Source: Stemphylium vesicarium (Eukaryota > Ascomycota > Dothideomycetes > Pleosporales > Pleosporaceae). From it: a stretch of 64,000 nucleotides of DNA. The position numbers and the translations under genes were made by a program. Below are positions 10,501-22,683 of this stretch, piece after piece. The notes under the pieces were generated by a model. That model saw only the letters and a program-made list of their open reading frames with translations. It was not told where the DNA came from and did not search any database. Numbering within the stretch: position 1 is the first letter of the stretch; every line of letters starts with the position of its first letter. The stretch covers positions 186,001-250,000 of the forward strand of contig QXCR01000011.1 of assembly GCA_004380135.1 (NCBI GenBank), given 5' to 3'.

Positions 10501-11255
10501 GTTGAGAAATTGAGGTGTATTGCGCAAAATGTGGAGGGACGGGTGGGATTTCTGGATTGGTGCAAGCAATGGTGGGGTTTTGCTGCGACTTCCAAAACCC
10601 TTCCACCAACTCACTACCACCGCTGAGTCACAAGCTCCAAACCAGGGACCACCACGCAAAACCAGTTCGCCGGGTCCTGTCACGTCTCGGATCTTTTAGC
10701 GGGGTGGCTCTGCGGGTAAGCCGCTGCAACAGGGCGCATGAATCTCGAACATGCTCGTGCGCAGGCATTCTGGCCAGGCCGTGAAGGTCTGGACCGCCAG
10801 GGACAGCTTTTGTTCGGAAACGCTTATTGCGACGACACTTCACACGTCTTCAACACTGACCAAGTCTTCGTTTTTGCTGCCCCATTAGAGCGGAGCACAA
10901 TACACTTCAAATTGATTGTCTAGCAAGTAGGGTATTTTCTAACAAATGTCCAGCCCAAGATCTAAATCACTTTAAAAATTCAAACGCCGAGGACATCTCA
11001 AGTCCTTGATACCCTCCCTAGATAGCATGGTTTTTGAGCCGTCAAATCCTTGAACTTTGCTACGAAGCATACAAGGGCCAGCCACGACGAATCGTCTTGC
11101 GACCACGGTGACCCGCTTCTACCTTCTTCAGGACTGCCTTGTTCAGTATGGAAAACCGTGGTCAATGCCTCTTGGCGTAGTGCCGGGTGCCATTATCTGA
11201 TCTTTGTGATCCTTAATCTCTAATTCCTCCGTATGCTCATCTATCACGATGGGCG
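10501..11255. other. Intergenic: eIF2B-epsilon promoter and SKN7 3' flank
   Basis: A 755-base stretch with no convincing gene. The half near 10950-11050 is A/T-richer and probably holds the SKN7 3' UTR. Confidence 0.5.
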
Positions 11256-13446
11256 TCAACGTGGGCGCGGTTGCATAGGCCCCATTTGCTGTTGCATCTG
11301 AGGCGCATACATTTGCTGGCGCTTTGCTGGGTTGTTCATATCATCGCCCCCAGAGATTTCCGAGACCTGCCGCCGATGAGCACCCTGTAGTTGTTGTTGT
11401 TGTTGTTGTTGCTGCTGCTGCTGCGGTGTCATCTGCATGTGGGGCGATGTGCTGTACCCCATGTTTCCTTGCATAGGATTGACGCCATAGGGGCTCGGAT
11501 GTTGTACCGGTTGGCCTCGCATAGCCTGCGCAAAATCATCAGGGACTGTGCTGCCAACTGGAGATACTCCCGGCATCTGGTTGGGCGAGTTCCAATTGCT
11601 GACGGTTTGCGGAGATTTGGCGGGTGAGTCTTCTTCTTTGAGCACTAGCTGCCGTGCTATTTGTACGGGCTGGGGGGCCACCATCGACCCGTCACCTTGG
11701 GCTGATGGTTTTTTGAGGTGAACGAGATGCTTCTCTAGCATTTGCAATAACCCTTCCTTCGTGAATGGCTTGGGAAGAACATCGTTCATGCCTATAATGG
11801 TCAGTACATATTTAGAATGTAGGAGGGGCCGACTTACCATGCTGGAAATACATTGAAATGTCATCACTTCGAATATTCGAGGTCATGGCGACTATCGGGG
11901 TGGTGTCGAATTGCCGAATTAAATGGCATGCGGAGACACCATCAAGGTTTGGCATGATGATATCCATCAAGACCAAGTCGTATTTCGAACCAGCATTCAT
12001 CTTGTTAACAGCTTCCAGACCGTCCAGCTAGGTTCCGTTAGTGATGTCAAGACATTTCAGAACAAGGGAACTTACGGCGCTATCGATAGAGCAGTGGAAG
12101 GCATACAGGAACTTGCTTCCGATACGACGACACGTAGGGTCGTCTTCCACGAGCAAGATCTGGGGCGGCCGAATCCACCCTGGATCAGAGAATGCGCTCT
12201 TCTTCTTGGCTTCCGGCGCTTTAGGCTCGCTGGGCTCAACGGCCTTTGGTGGAGCAGCATAGGGAATGTTGTTGATGTGCTCGCTGTACATGGGATCGAT
12301 GCCGTTGGACGATCCAACGGGGTATACGAGGTTGTCAAGATTCTCCAAGCGCATGGAGTTGGTGGAAGTGGCCGATGGCGGCCCGCGGCTCGTGGGTCTT
12401 ACTTGGGCTCGAGAGAAATCCGGTGGGGGTGTTGTCAAGGTGCCATTCATTCTCATGGTGATCTCGTTCATGTGCTCCAGGTTGCGAGGGTTCAACATAG
12501 CATCCGCATTTGTTTCACTGAGAAGCTTAGAGGCGTGCTGCAAAGGTGAAGCAGGGTTGTCATCGTCGTTGGCTGGGGTAGGCTCCATGCCGCCGTTTTG
12601 CGAGTCACCGCCGTTGGGGAAGATGAGCTTGCTGTTCCTTCTCTGGGTCGCGTCGACACCGTGCAAGAAGGTCATGATCTGCTGCATGACATGTTCGTGG
12701 TTGACAACAGTCTTTTGCAAACCAATCACCTCCTGCAAAAGCATGGAATGATGTATGCTCAACTCGTTGTACCGACCCTCGAGCTGATGTAATTGGGCTT
12801 GTGTCGCCATCAGCTGTCCGCTGACCATGTCCATCTGCTGCGATGGCGCAAATTCCTCGGCTGTCGCCTGGTTTGGTTTTCGCGGCGCGGGCGCTTTTCG
12901 TCGGATGTTGTCGAGTGCATCTTTGTTGTTCATCTTGAAGTCTGGGTGCTTAAACTCCCAAGCCTAGGTAGGGGTTAGCCATGGACGAACCAAGGTTGAG
13001 ACGATGCGCCCGTAAGAATAGAATCACGACGAGCGTATATAAGACGTACCCCGGGCCCATAGGGCGATTGTCCGTTTTCTTCATTGTTGTGACGAACTTT
13101 GTGGAAATCGTATTTATTCAGTTGACGGACAAAACTAGCAAAGTTGCTATGCTTGAAGTGCTTGGGGAGTATATGTTTTGTAAATTTTTCGTTCTGGTTC
13201 ACGGTTAACAGGTTTGCATCGACGAGACACATAGGGCCGAAAAGCGCATACTTCTAGGACAACGAAACTATCGCCGTCATTTCCCCACCGTACTACGCTC
13301 TCGTCGCTGGGGTTCTCCAACATCCTAGACAGCCATCAGCACAACGTCAATGGTGTTTTCGCTGGCGCATCGACCTACTTGTACAGCTTGCGCACAAAGT
13401 CGCTCGAGTTGTTGGACCCGCCTCCACCGCCTTGATTGGGATCCAT
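11256..13446 (-). CDS. SKN7: Skn7-type stress response regulator (HSF DNA-binding domain plus receiver)
   Basis: Six exons (13446-13379, 13324-13252, 13193-13050, 12963-12076, 12027-11838, 11791-11256) give 632 aa. The N-terminal HSF-type domain spans about 15-110 (DFVRKLYKMLENP, HFKHSNFASFVRQLNKYDFH). A coiled coil follows (QLMATQAQLHQLEGRYNEL, SMLLQEVIGLQKTVVNHE). The receiver domain has acidic pocket LLVEDD, phosphoacceptor Asp413 in VLMDIIMPN, and Lys462 in LPKPF. The tail has an 11-Gln run and ends QPRPR. Skn7 is the nuclear output of the Sln1-Ypd1 osmosensing phosphorelay and also induces oxidative-stress genes independently of phosphorylation (established in yeast). The neighbouring divergent gene is a peroxiredoxin, a typical Skn7-class target. 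Confidence 0.96.
11391..11423. repeat. CAA/CAG trinucleotide repeat (polyglutamine) in SKN7
   Basis: Seven CAA and four CAG codons on the minus strand encode 11 consecutive glutamines near the Skn7 C-terminus. Confidence 0.95.
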
Positions 13447-14503
13447 GATGGCGGTCGATTCGCGAGCACTATTGGTCTAGAAGCCCTCTTTCCCAGTCCG
13501 AATGGATGCGCGACGGCGACGGAATATTCGCGTCGACAGCTGAGGCCGATATCGAGACCCTGGGCACGGGCTTGGACAATTTGGTCCGACGAAATAGAGA
13601 CCACGGCGGGCGGCGCGCGAGGATCCGGATGCGCGTTGGATGGAGCTCAAGTTGCTCTTGGCGGGATCGATCGAAGATGTAGAGGCGATGACGAAATTAA
13701 CCAAAACGGGCGCGCCTTCTCGCAGGTGGGCGGAGGGCGATGGACGAGATCTGGACCTTCAGGTGTAAGAGGTAGGGAGACATGGGCACTGCTCGTGGCT
13801 TCTGAGCTAAACGGCCCTAAAGCAGGTTAACACGGCCTTGAGAGGAATGCAGTCGAACATGGGCTAGGGGAGCCAAGCGGACGTGCCGAGGGAGCGTGCA
13901 GGGATCCTGGGTGGGCGGATACGAGCAAGACTGACTCCTTAGGCGAGGCCGTCTTCTGGGAAACACTCCTCAGCGTGCTGCTCGGCACAAAATTCCAACT
14001 CTCCAGACACAACTTTGGGAGTGGTGAGCCGCATTACGTCCCTCTGCTCCACCCGGCCACCATGGTTCTCGTCAGCTTCAAAAGACGGGCGATGCCGCTA
14101 GCTACGCCGTTGACGGCTCATGACCGGCCCAAGGTACGATCGGCATAGCACAGGAAGCGTGCGAAATGCACACGCTAACGCAGAGTGGGTTCATGTCATT
14201 ATCCGCAATCTGCTGCCGCAGTGAAGTTTAGTCGGCATAGACAGCTGGTTATTTATGGGGACTGACTGGTCCAAACGGGTATCCCTCTCATGCATGGTGC
14301 AGAGACAGCTGGTGGGACCTCCTCGTCTTCGCTGAGGAAGCGGAAGGGGCAACCGGTGCTGGTGGGCTGCGCTTGCCGTCTTCCGCAGAGCTAAACAATC
14401 GTCGCCGTCTCACCCCCCCCCCCCACCTACACCACCATTCTCAAGTGTACACGTGCTATACACACCCAGCCACCTGCTGCATCCTGCACCCATCACCCCC
14501 ATC
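13447..14503. promoter_or_regulatory. Shared divergent promoter region, SKN7 (-) and peroxiredoxin (+)
   Basis: A 1.06-kb stretch separates the two ATGs. It holds a run of 12 C at 14413-14424, about 80 nt upstream of the peroxiredoxin ATG, in a pyrimidine-rich stretch. Open frames on both strands here lack motifs and overlap each other, so I read them as non-coding. Confidence 0.55.
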
Positions 14504-15424
14504 ATGTTTTCCGCTACCGCCCGTCGTATGCCTCTAGTGCGTCCTGTCGCCGGTCGACGTCTCTTCCATGCTTCTGCACCTGCATTTGTCAAGGTCGGTG
14601 ACAAGCTGCCCGACGTCGACCTCGTAGAGGGATCGCCCGGCAACAAGGTCAACCTCGCCAGAGAACTGACCGGCAAAGGTGTCATTGTCGGTAAGCTCAG
14701 CATGGTGCCTATCACTATCAAAGCCAAATGAGCCTGACAACAAGTGCAGGTGTGCCGGCCGCCTTCTCCCCCTCATGCTCTGAGAACCACATCCCCGGCT
14801 ACATCAACTCGCCTAAGCTTAAGGATGCCGGCAAAGTCTTCGTTGTCTCGGTCAACGACCCTTTCGTGTAGGTTTCGCCCCTCGTACAAATTACCGAATT
14901 GTACCCCTCATCACACTCTCGGGACGACGGTGCCGGCCATGATCCATTTGACTCGTGCGTGATCAACAAGGGACGCACAAGACATCGCTCCAATTTGTTC
15001 AGATGCATGCACGCAAACCATGGCTTGCAGAAATCATGGAATACAGTGAATAGTCATTTCCAAACACTAATGATGCCCAGCATGAAAGCATGGGGTAAAA
15101 TCCTTGACCCGTCGGGTTCCAGCGGTGTGAGTGACCATATGGAACTTTATTCGCCCGCCCGTTATTGACATGTCCAGATTCGCTTCCTAGGAGACCCCAG
15201 CCTTAGTTTCACAAAGGCACTCGACCTGTCTTTTGACGGTGCCTCCATCTTCGGAGGCGACCGTTCAAAGCGATACGCTCTTGTTGTCGACAACGGCACC
15301 GTCAAGGCCGCTCACGTAGAGTCCGACAATACCGGACTGAATGGTAAGGCTCCAAGTTCTCGAAATTGCCGAGAGTCGGGATAGCTAACACGTCTCAGTC
15401 TCTGCTGCGGACAAGGTCTTGTAA
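14504..15424 (+). CDS. 1-Cys peroxiredoxin (Prx5/AHP1-like), probably mitochondrial
   Basis: Five exons (14504-14690, 14750-14867, 15081-15126, 15178-15343, 15399-15424) give 180 aa. The protein reduces hydroperoxides using a peroxidatic cysteine. The motif is VPAAFSPSCSENHIPGY, with Cys72; it is the only cysteine in the protein, so this is a 1-Cys enzyme needing an external thiol. Residues 1-28 (MFSATARRMPLVRPVAGRR) are Arg-rich without acidic residues, a typical mitochondrial presequence. FVVSVNDPFV, IRFLGDPSLSFTKAL and GGDRSKRYALVVDNG fit the redoxin fold. An in-frame ATG at 14453 would extend the N-terminus by 17 aa, but 14504 gives the better presequence. The gene is divergent from SKN7, so regulation by Skn7 is a fair inference. 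Confidence 0.94.
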
Positions 15425-16888
15425 GAGGTTGACACAACCACCTACATTGGGACACGTCAATTCATCACCAGAGTTGCCTATGCCAGACTATAACCCGACT
15501 CTAGGTTGGTCCTGCTTGTCGCACTGCGCAACCCGAGGGCACCCGTGTGAACAGCCATGGTTATACATTGACAGACCATATTACTGTTGACTCTCGACGC
15601 CCAGAGCGTGGGGTACGACCGTGCATTGCCCTTAGTCGACCCAATACATCACGTTCATTCAAAACATCAAGTTGCATTCCTCGTTTGGTCAGCTACATCG
15701 CCACCATAGTTCATACCCTGCTCCGATTTCACTTATCCAGTCGCTCAGCGTCTCATACCAATGCAACGTGCTCGCAGTGGGCCACCTTCAGCTTTGTGGC
15801 CGTCAGAGGTTCACTGACCACGGAAATTTCGAAGCTGAGTATTTCCTCTGCTACAGCATTGGTTACTCATTTCCAAGAACGGAAATGTATACCAAGAACC
15901 CTCATCTATTGTATTCCCGTTGGCTACATCAAACTACAGGCGGTAACGATTCGCCTCAACATAATCGTTCATCTGGAATGCAGGTTTTGCTGAAGGTTTA
16001 TTGTTTGAGAAAAGATGGGACAACCATAGCTTTGGGAAAATAAGGCCTTTTCAAGCCGCCTGATACCCAGTGTCATATCGCACTCAACTACTCAGCTACT
16101 GTGTTCTAGCTCCACGCCAGTTTCTCACACGCGCTTTGGACAATTTGGTACCAAGGTTTATCATACTACGCCCACAGTACTTGCAACCCAGCGAACCTTC
16201 CACCACCTCACTTGATTGAATAGCGCATCATCCCACCCGACAAGTTTGAGATGCGCGGAGACCGAAAGCCTCATTCCTGAGCACGGCCCACGTGACCTAA
16301 TATCATACCTGGTACGTCGATATCTAGCCTCCCAATCTTGCACAGGGATTGTGGCGCCAACTAGCCTCATTTCCTCGTTTCAATTACCGATGATGGTAGG
16401 CTGTCATCGCGCCCGACCGACCCCGGGCTAAGAAAACGCGGTTTGCTTTTTCCTGGGGAGCTGAGGATGGCTACGTATTTTTGCGGGGGATGACGAAGAA
16501 GGAAGCAAGGAAGGAAAGACTGAGAGACCTTGGACCCCTCTGGTCTTGCTGCGCGCCTCCCTCCATCGATTTCCCTTTCTCGGTCCGATAACATTCTTTG
16601 TCTAAGAAATGTAAGCCTCACTTCTGGCATTGCTTTTTGCACGGAAGAGAGGCAACAGCACGCGCTTCTAGGCGATGAGGAAAGACGTACGATTCATTGC
16701 AACATGACAGCATGCACCTCATCAAGTCAGGTCGAGTCACGTCACTGGAACTACTACGTTCAGCTATGAACGAATCCCATTATGCTAGTTTCCTTACTAA
16801 GAACCAGCCTATTACTCGATAACACTACTAGTTCCCATACAACTGCGATGAACCAAGCCACTTGGCTGGCCAATGCGCTGCAGCCTGT
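15425..16888. other. Intergenic, convergent peroxiredoxin and formamidase 3' ends
   Basis: A 1.46-kb stretch with no recognised gene. Several short open frames occur on both strands without motifs. No tandem repeat or transposon trace was noticed. Confidence 0.45.
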
Positions 16889-18443
16889 CTACTTGCTGAC
16901 AAAAGCACAAGACCCCATATCGCGCTTCTTCGCGGGAAGATGGGGACTGATATCAAAGTCGAAGATATCCATCGGCAACCCCATGGTCGTGCACGCATTG
17001 GGAATATCCACTATACCAGCCACATGGCCCTGTACCGGAGCACAGGATAGTAGGAGGTAGATCTGGTAGTCGTTGTAACCTGATCACGGCATTAGTACAT
17101 CCAATCCAATCCAATCCAATCCAACCCCAGCATCAACATCAACATCAAAGAGCACAAGGAAAAGGAAAAAGGAAAAAGACCAGAACTCACCATACCGCCT
17201 CAAATACTCAATAACCCTCAAACTCGTCTGACGGTACGCAACCGTAGTATCAAGATAATGCTGCTTCCCATGCTCATCCACACTAAAACCCTCAAAGTAG
17301 ATGTACCTCCCGGGCCCAAACTGTGGCTCAACAGGACCAGGGATGTAAATGGGGCTCTTCATGTCAAGTTCCTTCATACCGCCTTTCATGACGCTGAACT
17401 TGAGCGTAATCACCCCCGCCATTTCAATCGCGCCGCAGAAGGAGATTTCGCCATCGCCTTGGCTGAAATGCAAGTCACCGACGCTGAACTTGGCGCCGGA
17501 GACGTGTACGGGGAGGAAGACCTTGGAGCCGCGAGAGAGGTTCTTGATGTCGCAGTTTCCACCGTGTTCAGGACGACCGGGAATCGTTCTCGCGCCTTCC
17601 TTGCCAATCTTTGCCTTGAGGTCGCCGGTAGCGGAGCCTGCGTGCGTGTTTTGGGGCTGTGGGGGTTCGGCGACGGTGCGGTTGAGGTGTGTGTGCGTGG
17701 AGATGAGCTCGGATTCGCGCTTGTTCCAGGTATCGAGGACTTCGGCTGAGGGTGCGCAGCCTAGGACTATCGGGGGATGTTAGATTCTGTGCAAACTCTT
17801 GTGTGTTCGGTAAGGGATTTTTGTGTTGAGGAAGAAGGGGGGATGCTCTTACTTCCGGGATGAATCAAACCGGCAAATCTCACGCCGGGGATATGTCTTG
17901 AACTGCAGAAGATGCCTTCGAAATCCCAGATCGCTTTCGCCCTTTTACACTGCTCAGCACATTCCTCCCAATATTCTTACTTCATGTTCTTCGCAAACTT
18001 ACGGTTCAGGGTAAATCTCATCCAAAAACCCTCCTCCATTCTCCTTGGCGAAAATACCAGTGAAACCCCACGGCTGCTCATCTAACGGCTGCACATCTTG
18101 AATCTCAACTACAAGAACATCGCCCGGCTCTGCAGTTTCAATGTCAAAGGGCCCGGTCAGATAATGGATCTTTGTGAGATCAACATCGCGCATGTCATCA
18201 GCGCTGTCGTTGTTGCCGATTTGGCCGCCGGTCCAGTCTACGCATTCGATCTTGACGACTTCGCCGGGGGTGATTTTTGCGTAGGATGGGTTTTCAGGGT
18301 GCCAGCGGTTCTGCAGAGACACGATTTGTTAGAGTGTTTCTGGAATTTCGCTGAAGGAGTATCCTCACGTGCAGGCATTCTTGCTCGGCTGCAGGCTTGT
18401 CTAGAGAGACTTTAGCCGCGTATCGAAGGCCTTCTTTACCCAT
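16889..18443 (-). CDS. Formamidase (acetamidase/formamidase family)
   Basis: Five exons (18443-18369, 18310-18003, 17941-17853, 17766-17191, 17079-16889) give 412 aa, matching fungal formamidases. The enzyme hydrolyses formamide to formate and ammonia and supports nitrogen scavenging. Family stretches seen: NRWHPENPSYA, KIECVDWTGGQIGNNDSADD, LTGPFDIETAEPGDVLVVEI, a PEHGGNCDIKNLSRGSKVFL segment with the Asn-Cys-Asp of the amidase fold, FSQGDGEISFCGAIEMAG, and the C-terminal CTTMGLPMDIFDFDISP. The protein looks cytosolic, with no signal peptide. The last intron carries a CCAAT pentamer repeat on the plus strand. Nitrogen-controlled expression is expected for this family but is not shown by the sequence. 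Confidence 0.93.
17101..17125. repeat. CCAAT pentamer microsatellite in formamidase intron 4
   Basis: Four CCAAT units and one CCAAC in tandem, inside the intron at 17190-17080. CCAAT is the core of the HAP/CBC factor site. Here it may be a plain microsatellite. Confidence 0.85.
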
Positions 18444-18964
18444 GGCGAAGAATATGAATTATACGAAGTTCACAGTACGATGAGAATTCAGGTCAGGAAG
18501 AGAGTATCAGGAAAGAAAGACGCGTTCAGTCGCGAAAAAAGAGGGGAAGGTCGCGCATATGAAGTCAACGGATGAGGGGAAGTGGTAATGCTCAGCCCGT
18601 CTATTGTTATCTCGGACATATCTACTTGCCGAGGAGATGGCCGGCACCCATATGTACCAACCATTACTACAAGGTCGGTGATAAGCTCGACGATAGAGCT
18701 GCTGCGTTACGTATCAACGGGAATAGCTTACAAGCTATCTACCACAACGGGACGCGTTGACCCCACTGCGGGGTATGGCTGATGGAATACCATCATCATA
18801 CAGCGCGCGATAGCGTAACACCGGAATGCACTTGTTTGCCGGCGGCGTGGATTGATTTTAGCTGCCGCGGACGTGCACGTAATGAAGTTGCGAGTTGGTC
18901 ATTCCAAGCGGCCGCGCTCGATCCAAGAGTGAAGGATTGTTGCGCGTCTCAGCGCACCAACAAC
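18444..18964. other. Intergenic: formamidase promoter and membrane-protein 3' flank
   Basis: A 520-base stretch with nothing recognisable beyond the flanks of two minus-strand genes. Confidence 0.45.
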
Positions 18965-20312
18965 CTAACTAAAGGTTTTTCTCGGTGTCTGGCGCACTTC
19001 AGACTGGAACTTTGGCTTGTGCATTGACAGGTTGTACTCGTCCATGTGTTGCCATGGCAGATTTAGGAACTCATGCTTGTTTTTCCAACGGAGCGACTCC
19101 TCCTTGAACTTCTCGGCTTCAGTCGGCGGTAGCGGTGGTTCCGTGATCTTGGTGATGAGGTATGCCGTTGAGGCTTCTGCGAGACCGTAGATGAGGACAC
19201 CGACTAGAGGGATCTTAACAAAAATGTAAAAGCCAAGACCGAAACCGAAGAGTACGCCGGCTCGGTCTCTGAACCAGAGCTTCTTCTGTTCTTTGTTGTA
19301 GCGAACGCGGCTGAAATATGGCTCGAGCTGATGTGGAATTAGCGAAAGTGATTGGAGTGCATGCTGAGAAAGCCACGTACCAGCTCACGCATAAGCGTGC
19401 GAGAAGAAAAGTAAGCCTGCAGGAAGCTGACCAGGTACCTACGAGGGAACAGCAGAGATGTGGCAAAGATGACTGCCGCTGGCTGAGTTCCCACCGACTT
19501 TTTGAATGTGTAGAAACTGGCAGCTGGCAGTACGAAGCGTCCAACGTAAGGCAGGTAGGACAGTCCCAGCACCCCCAACGAGATGGCCGCCTTTCTGCCC
19601 TGCTTGGTGACGTATATGAGGATAGCCTGCTTTATTGGCTTCTTCTCCTTCTCAGGTTTGGGAGCGTGATCGGGGTATTTCTCGAGGTTCGGGTAGTACA
19701 TGGCGCGGAGGTTGTGGGGGTCTTCGGTCTTGTGCTTCATGACGTAGGTTTCGTCTACCCAACGAAGGGAGTCCATGAACCTGGAAGGTGGTATTAGTCA
19801 GGGCTCAACACAGCTGAAGATGCTCTTACATGTTGTCCAAAGTAGGCGTCACATAACGCATCATGGTCATGAGGAAGAAGGGTACCTGAAGCACCGAGTG
19901 TTCAAGGAAGTGCAGGCCGTTCACGACAGTCTCATCCAACTGGGTATGGTCCATGTTTATGAATAGGGAGAGTATCCATAGTAGCACTCGCACGCCGACA
20001 ATCTACAGGGTGTAAGCTGCAATGCTTGCCATGGGCGTGGGCAGGCTGCGGAACGTACGGGTATGGCGACGATGATGCGGATGGCAATACCGGCGACTAC
20101 GGCAATAGCGGCCTGGCGATAGTGGTCTGAAGTGAAGAGGCCTGGGTTCTGGAGGGCTCGATTGACTGTGAGGCGTGTCAGAAGCAAGCTATAGTTCACG
20201 ATACCGTGATGGCTGGCAACCCACCACCGACCAAAGTGAGCTGAGCTCCCCGCAGGATGGCATTAGGATCGAAGTTGGACACATCGAACTGGGACATGTC
20301 GATTTTGTCCAT
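18965..20312 (-). CDS. Conserved fungal multi-pass membrane protein (UsgS-like)
   Basis: Five exons (20312-20225, 20165-20059, 20002-19830, 19780-19381, 19327-18965) give 376 aa, all in phase. The start MDKIDMSQFDVSNFDPN leads into ILRGAQLTLVGVNRALQNP. Hydrophobic segments follow: QAAIAVVAGIAIRIIVAIP, GVRVLLWILSLFI, KAAISLGVLGLSYLPYVG, GTQPAAVIFATSLLF and VLFGFGLGFYIFVKIPLVG. The C-terminal tail is soluble and charged (KFKEESLRWKNKHEFLNL). It resembles a conserved ascomycete membrane protein sometimes annotated UsgS. I know no biochemical activity for it, and the EI24-like fold is only a guess. An in-frame upstream extension exists, but MDKID is the natural start. The gene is divergent from INP1, with 540 bases between start codons. 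Confidence 0.82.
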
Positions 20313-20850
20313 AGCGACGGCTTCAAAACGACTGTCAGGCAACGTGGTGTTCCGCTCAGTGCAGGCAGCAAAGCTAGCAATAGAGCTGGCATAGAGTGTG
20401 CGAACGCCTGCGAACTGGCGGAGCAGATGACGTATATGGGGGGTCCGCGCGGTTTGCGGACCCATTCGCGTGCAGCCATGTCGCAGTCGCGAACAGAGAA
20501 CGCGTTGTTGGCGTCGCATTGCATCTGAACTACCAACTGCATCATCTTTTTTTTTTAATTACACAGCGTCATAATTCTGGCTGTCGGTAGGCAAGGCAGT
20601 TTGACGCGCGCGCGGGGTCCAGACGATGCGCTGATCAGGTTCGACATGATCCCTGCGACCATAGCGCGTAGCGTTCCGAAGCCAGGGACTGCGACGCCCT
20701 TCAGCTGCACCCCGACTGGCCACGACTGCACACGACACCATAGCACAGCAACAAAAGTAATACCCCTTCACAAGCGCCGGACGCCGTCCTTCCCAGGAGA
20801 CATATACCACAGCATCACCACGCCAGCAATGCTCGCATAGACAGCCCATC
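20313..20850. promoter_or_regulatory. Divergent promoter region, membrane protein (-) and INP1 (+)
   Basis: A 538-base bidirectional intergenic region. It holds a T-run near 20546-20555. No confident motif was found. Confidence 0.4.
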
Positions 20851-22683
20851 ATGTCCGTTCCGGCTTCATCCCAGCATCCTGAGCACGCCCCGGCGGGCGC
20901 TGTCAAGGCCAGCAGCGGCAGACGAAGCTTTACCCTCCCCGCGCGCGCCGCAAAGAGGACCTCGTCAGTGCCAGCGCCAACGGCCAGCGCAGACGGCATC
21001 GAGACGCTGTTCGTGTGCTCCGACTCCAAGATCTTCTCCTTTACCACACATGGGCCCACTCGGCCTCTCTCACCTGTCCGTGCCGGTGACACGCCGCGTC
21101 CGATACCATGGAAGACGCCCACAGAGCGCACCCTCGCAGTCGGTATGTTGTCCCATGTGCCACCACTCGGAATGCGTGCTGATACCTGAGCAGGTGTCTT
21201 GCGCATATACCGTGTGACCGCGTCCAACGTGTCCTTCCTCAACAGCGGCAATCTCCTCCACACTATCTTCCCCCGCTCGCAATGCTGGTGCGTCGACAAC
21301 CAGTCCGTCTTCGTGTTGCGGATACGTCAAGACTCGTACTATCGTATCGAACTCCCTTTCGACACCCAAGAGGACAAGGAGAAGATCGCCCTGTTCAAGT
21401 CAGTCTTGTCGCAAGTCATGCAGTATGAACGGACACAGTGCCCCTTCAGGCGGGGCGCTGGAATCGAAGAGCTCGAGCGTCCGAAGAGCCCGCCGCGCAG
21501 GACGATAAAGAGGAAGCCCTCAGGCCAGGCGAAGAAGTGGGTCTTGGACAAGACTTGGGTGCCAGAACAGCATGGCCAGCGGCCTTCTACTTCGGGTACT
21601 GAACGCTCAGATGCCAGCACTACTTCTTCAAACGACGACGATGATCGCCGTAGTATCTGTACTGAGAGTAGCGAGGCAGTGTCCGAAGCGCCAGAGACTC
21701 CCTTTGCGAGGACGCTACCACTGCCCCTCCCAACGTCCGCCCTACCAAAAGCCCCTCCACGTCGACTATCAGTAGCAGAGCGTGCCAGCATATTTCAGGG
21801 CGTGCGCTCCGTCACGGCACCAATCAGAACACAGAGAACGGGATCTGTATCTGCCATGCAACGCATCGTCGAGTCACCGGCAGCCAAACCAGGCAGTGAC
21901 GCAGAGAAGCCGATACTGGAGCGTCAGGTCTCAGATGCTGTCAGCCTGGCCTCCAGTGCCGACTCATTCTATTCTTTGGAGACCACCACCCCACGAAGTC
22001 CTTCGCCTAAGTTTCTGGATGCAGATGCCGTCGTGATGAATCCATGGGCGGCCACATTCTCAAAGCAGCAAGATGAACCGAGGGGCCGCGCAACACATCG
22101 ACGCCAGATATCAGAGGTGACTGTACGTGCCTCATCAATCGAAAGGACCGATCCATCTGCGCCAGTCACACCTACCGCTCCATATTACTCCACCACCATT
22201 CCTTCGATCGACATCAGGCCGTCCTCAGCACCCTCCACTCCACCACTTGTCAGCGATTCAGACGATGATAGTCTCGGACGTGCGAGTTTGGATCTTCCCA
22301 CACCTCCAGATGCCATCAGGATGAGAAGACTTACAGGAGCCTCGCAACGGCGGGCATTTTCCCCTATGCCCCCAGCACAGAACCTGTTCTGCCCCCCAAA
22401 GCACAACCCCGGCAAAGAGTTCACCAATGCTCTGGTACGCAAGACATGCGAGATTGTATTGGGACCGCCAGCACATCTGGTGTCCATGATGCTGCGCATT
22501 GCCACGACCATATCCAACGGTATTGGGTTCAGCGCGTACCGCGCCCGCCGCGCCGAGAAGATCCCGTGTTCATGGGAGTCAGATGATGAGGCTGATTGGG
22601 CCGAAGACGACTTTGGCATACCCCTCAACAACATGAGGGACTCAGCTCTGCGGCGACGAACATTTTCCGGGGAAGTGGATTGA
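20851..22683 (+). CDS. INP1: Inheritance of peroxisomes protein 1 (Inp1)
   Basis: Exons 20851-21142 and 21194-22683 give 593 aa. Inp1 is a peripheral peroxisomal membrane protein that tethers peroxisomes to the cell cortex (with Pex3 in yeast) so that part of the population stays in the mother cell or hyphal compartment. The N-terminal conserved region has ADGIETLFVCSDSKIFSF, then VLRIYRVTASNVSFLNSGNL, HTIFPRSQCWCVD and SVFVLRIRQDSYYRIELP, a PH-like fold typical of the family. The middle is long, Ser/Pro-rich and disordered, with many SP/TP sites (PRSPSPKF). A conserved C-terminal block follows (FTNALVRKTCEIVLGPPAHL). The intron interrupts the Val-Gly of the conserved N-terminal block. Assignment rests on recalled family resemblance. 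Confidence 0.85.

Noticed and set aside
13432..13830. 132-aa plus-strand frame over the SKN7 5' end
   Set aside because: It overlaps SKN7 exon 1 and its promoter antisense, with no recognisable domain.
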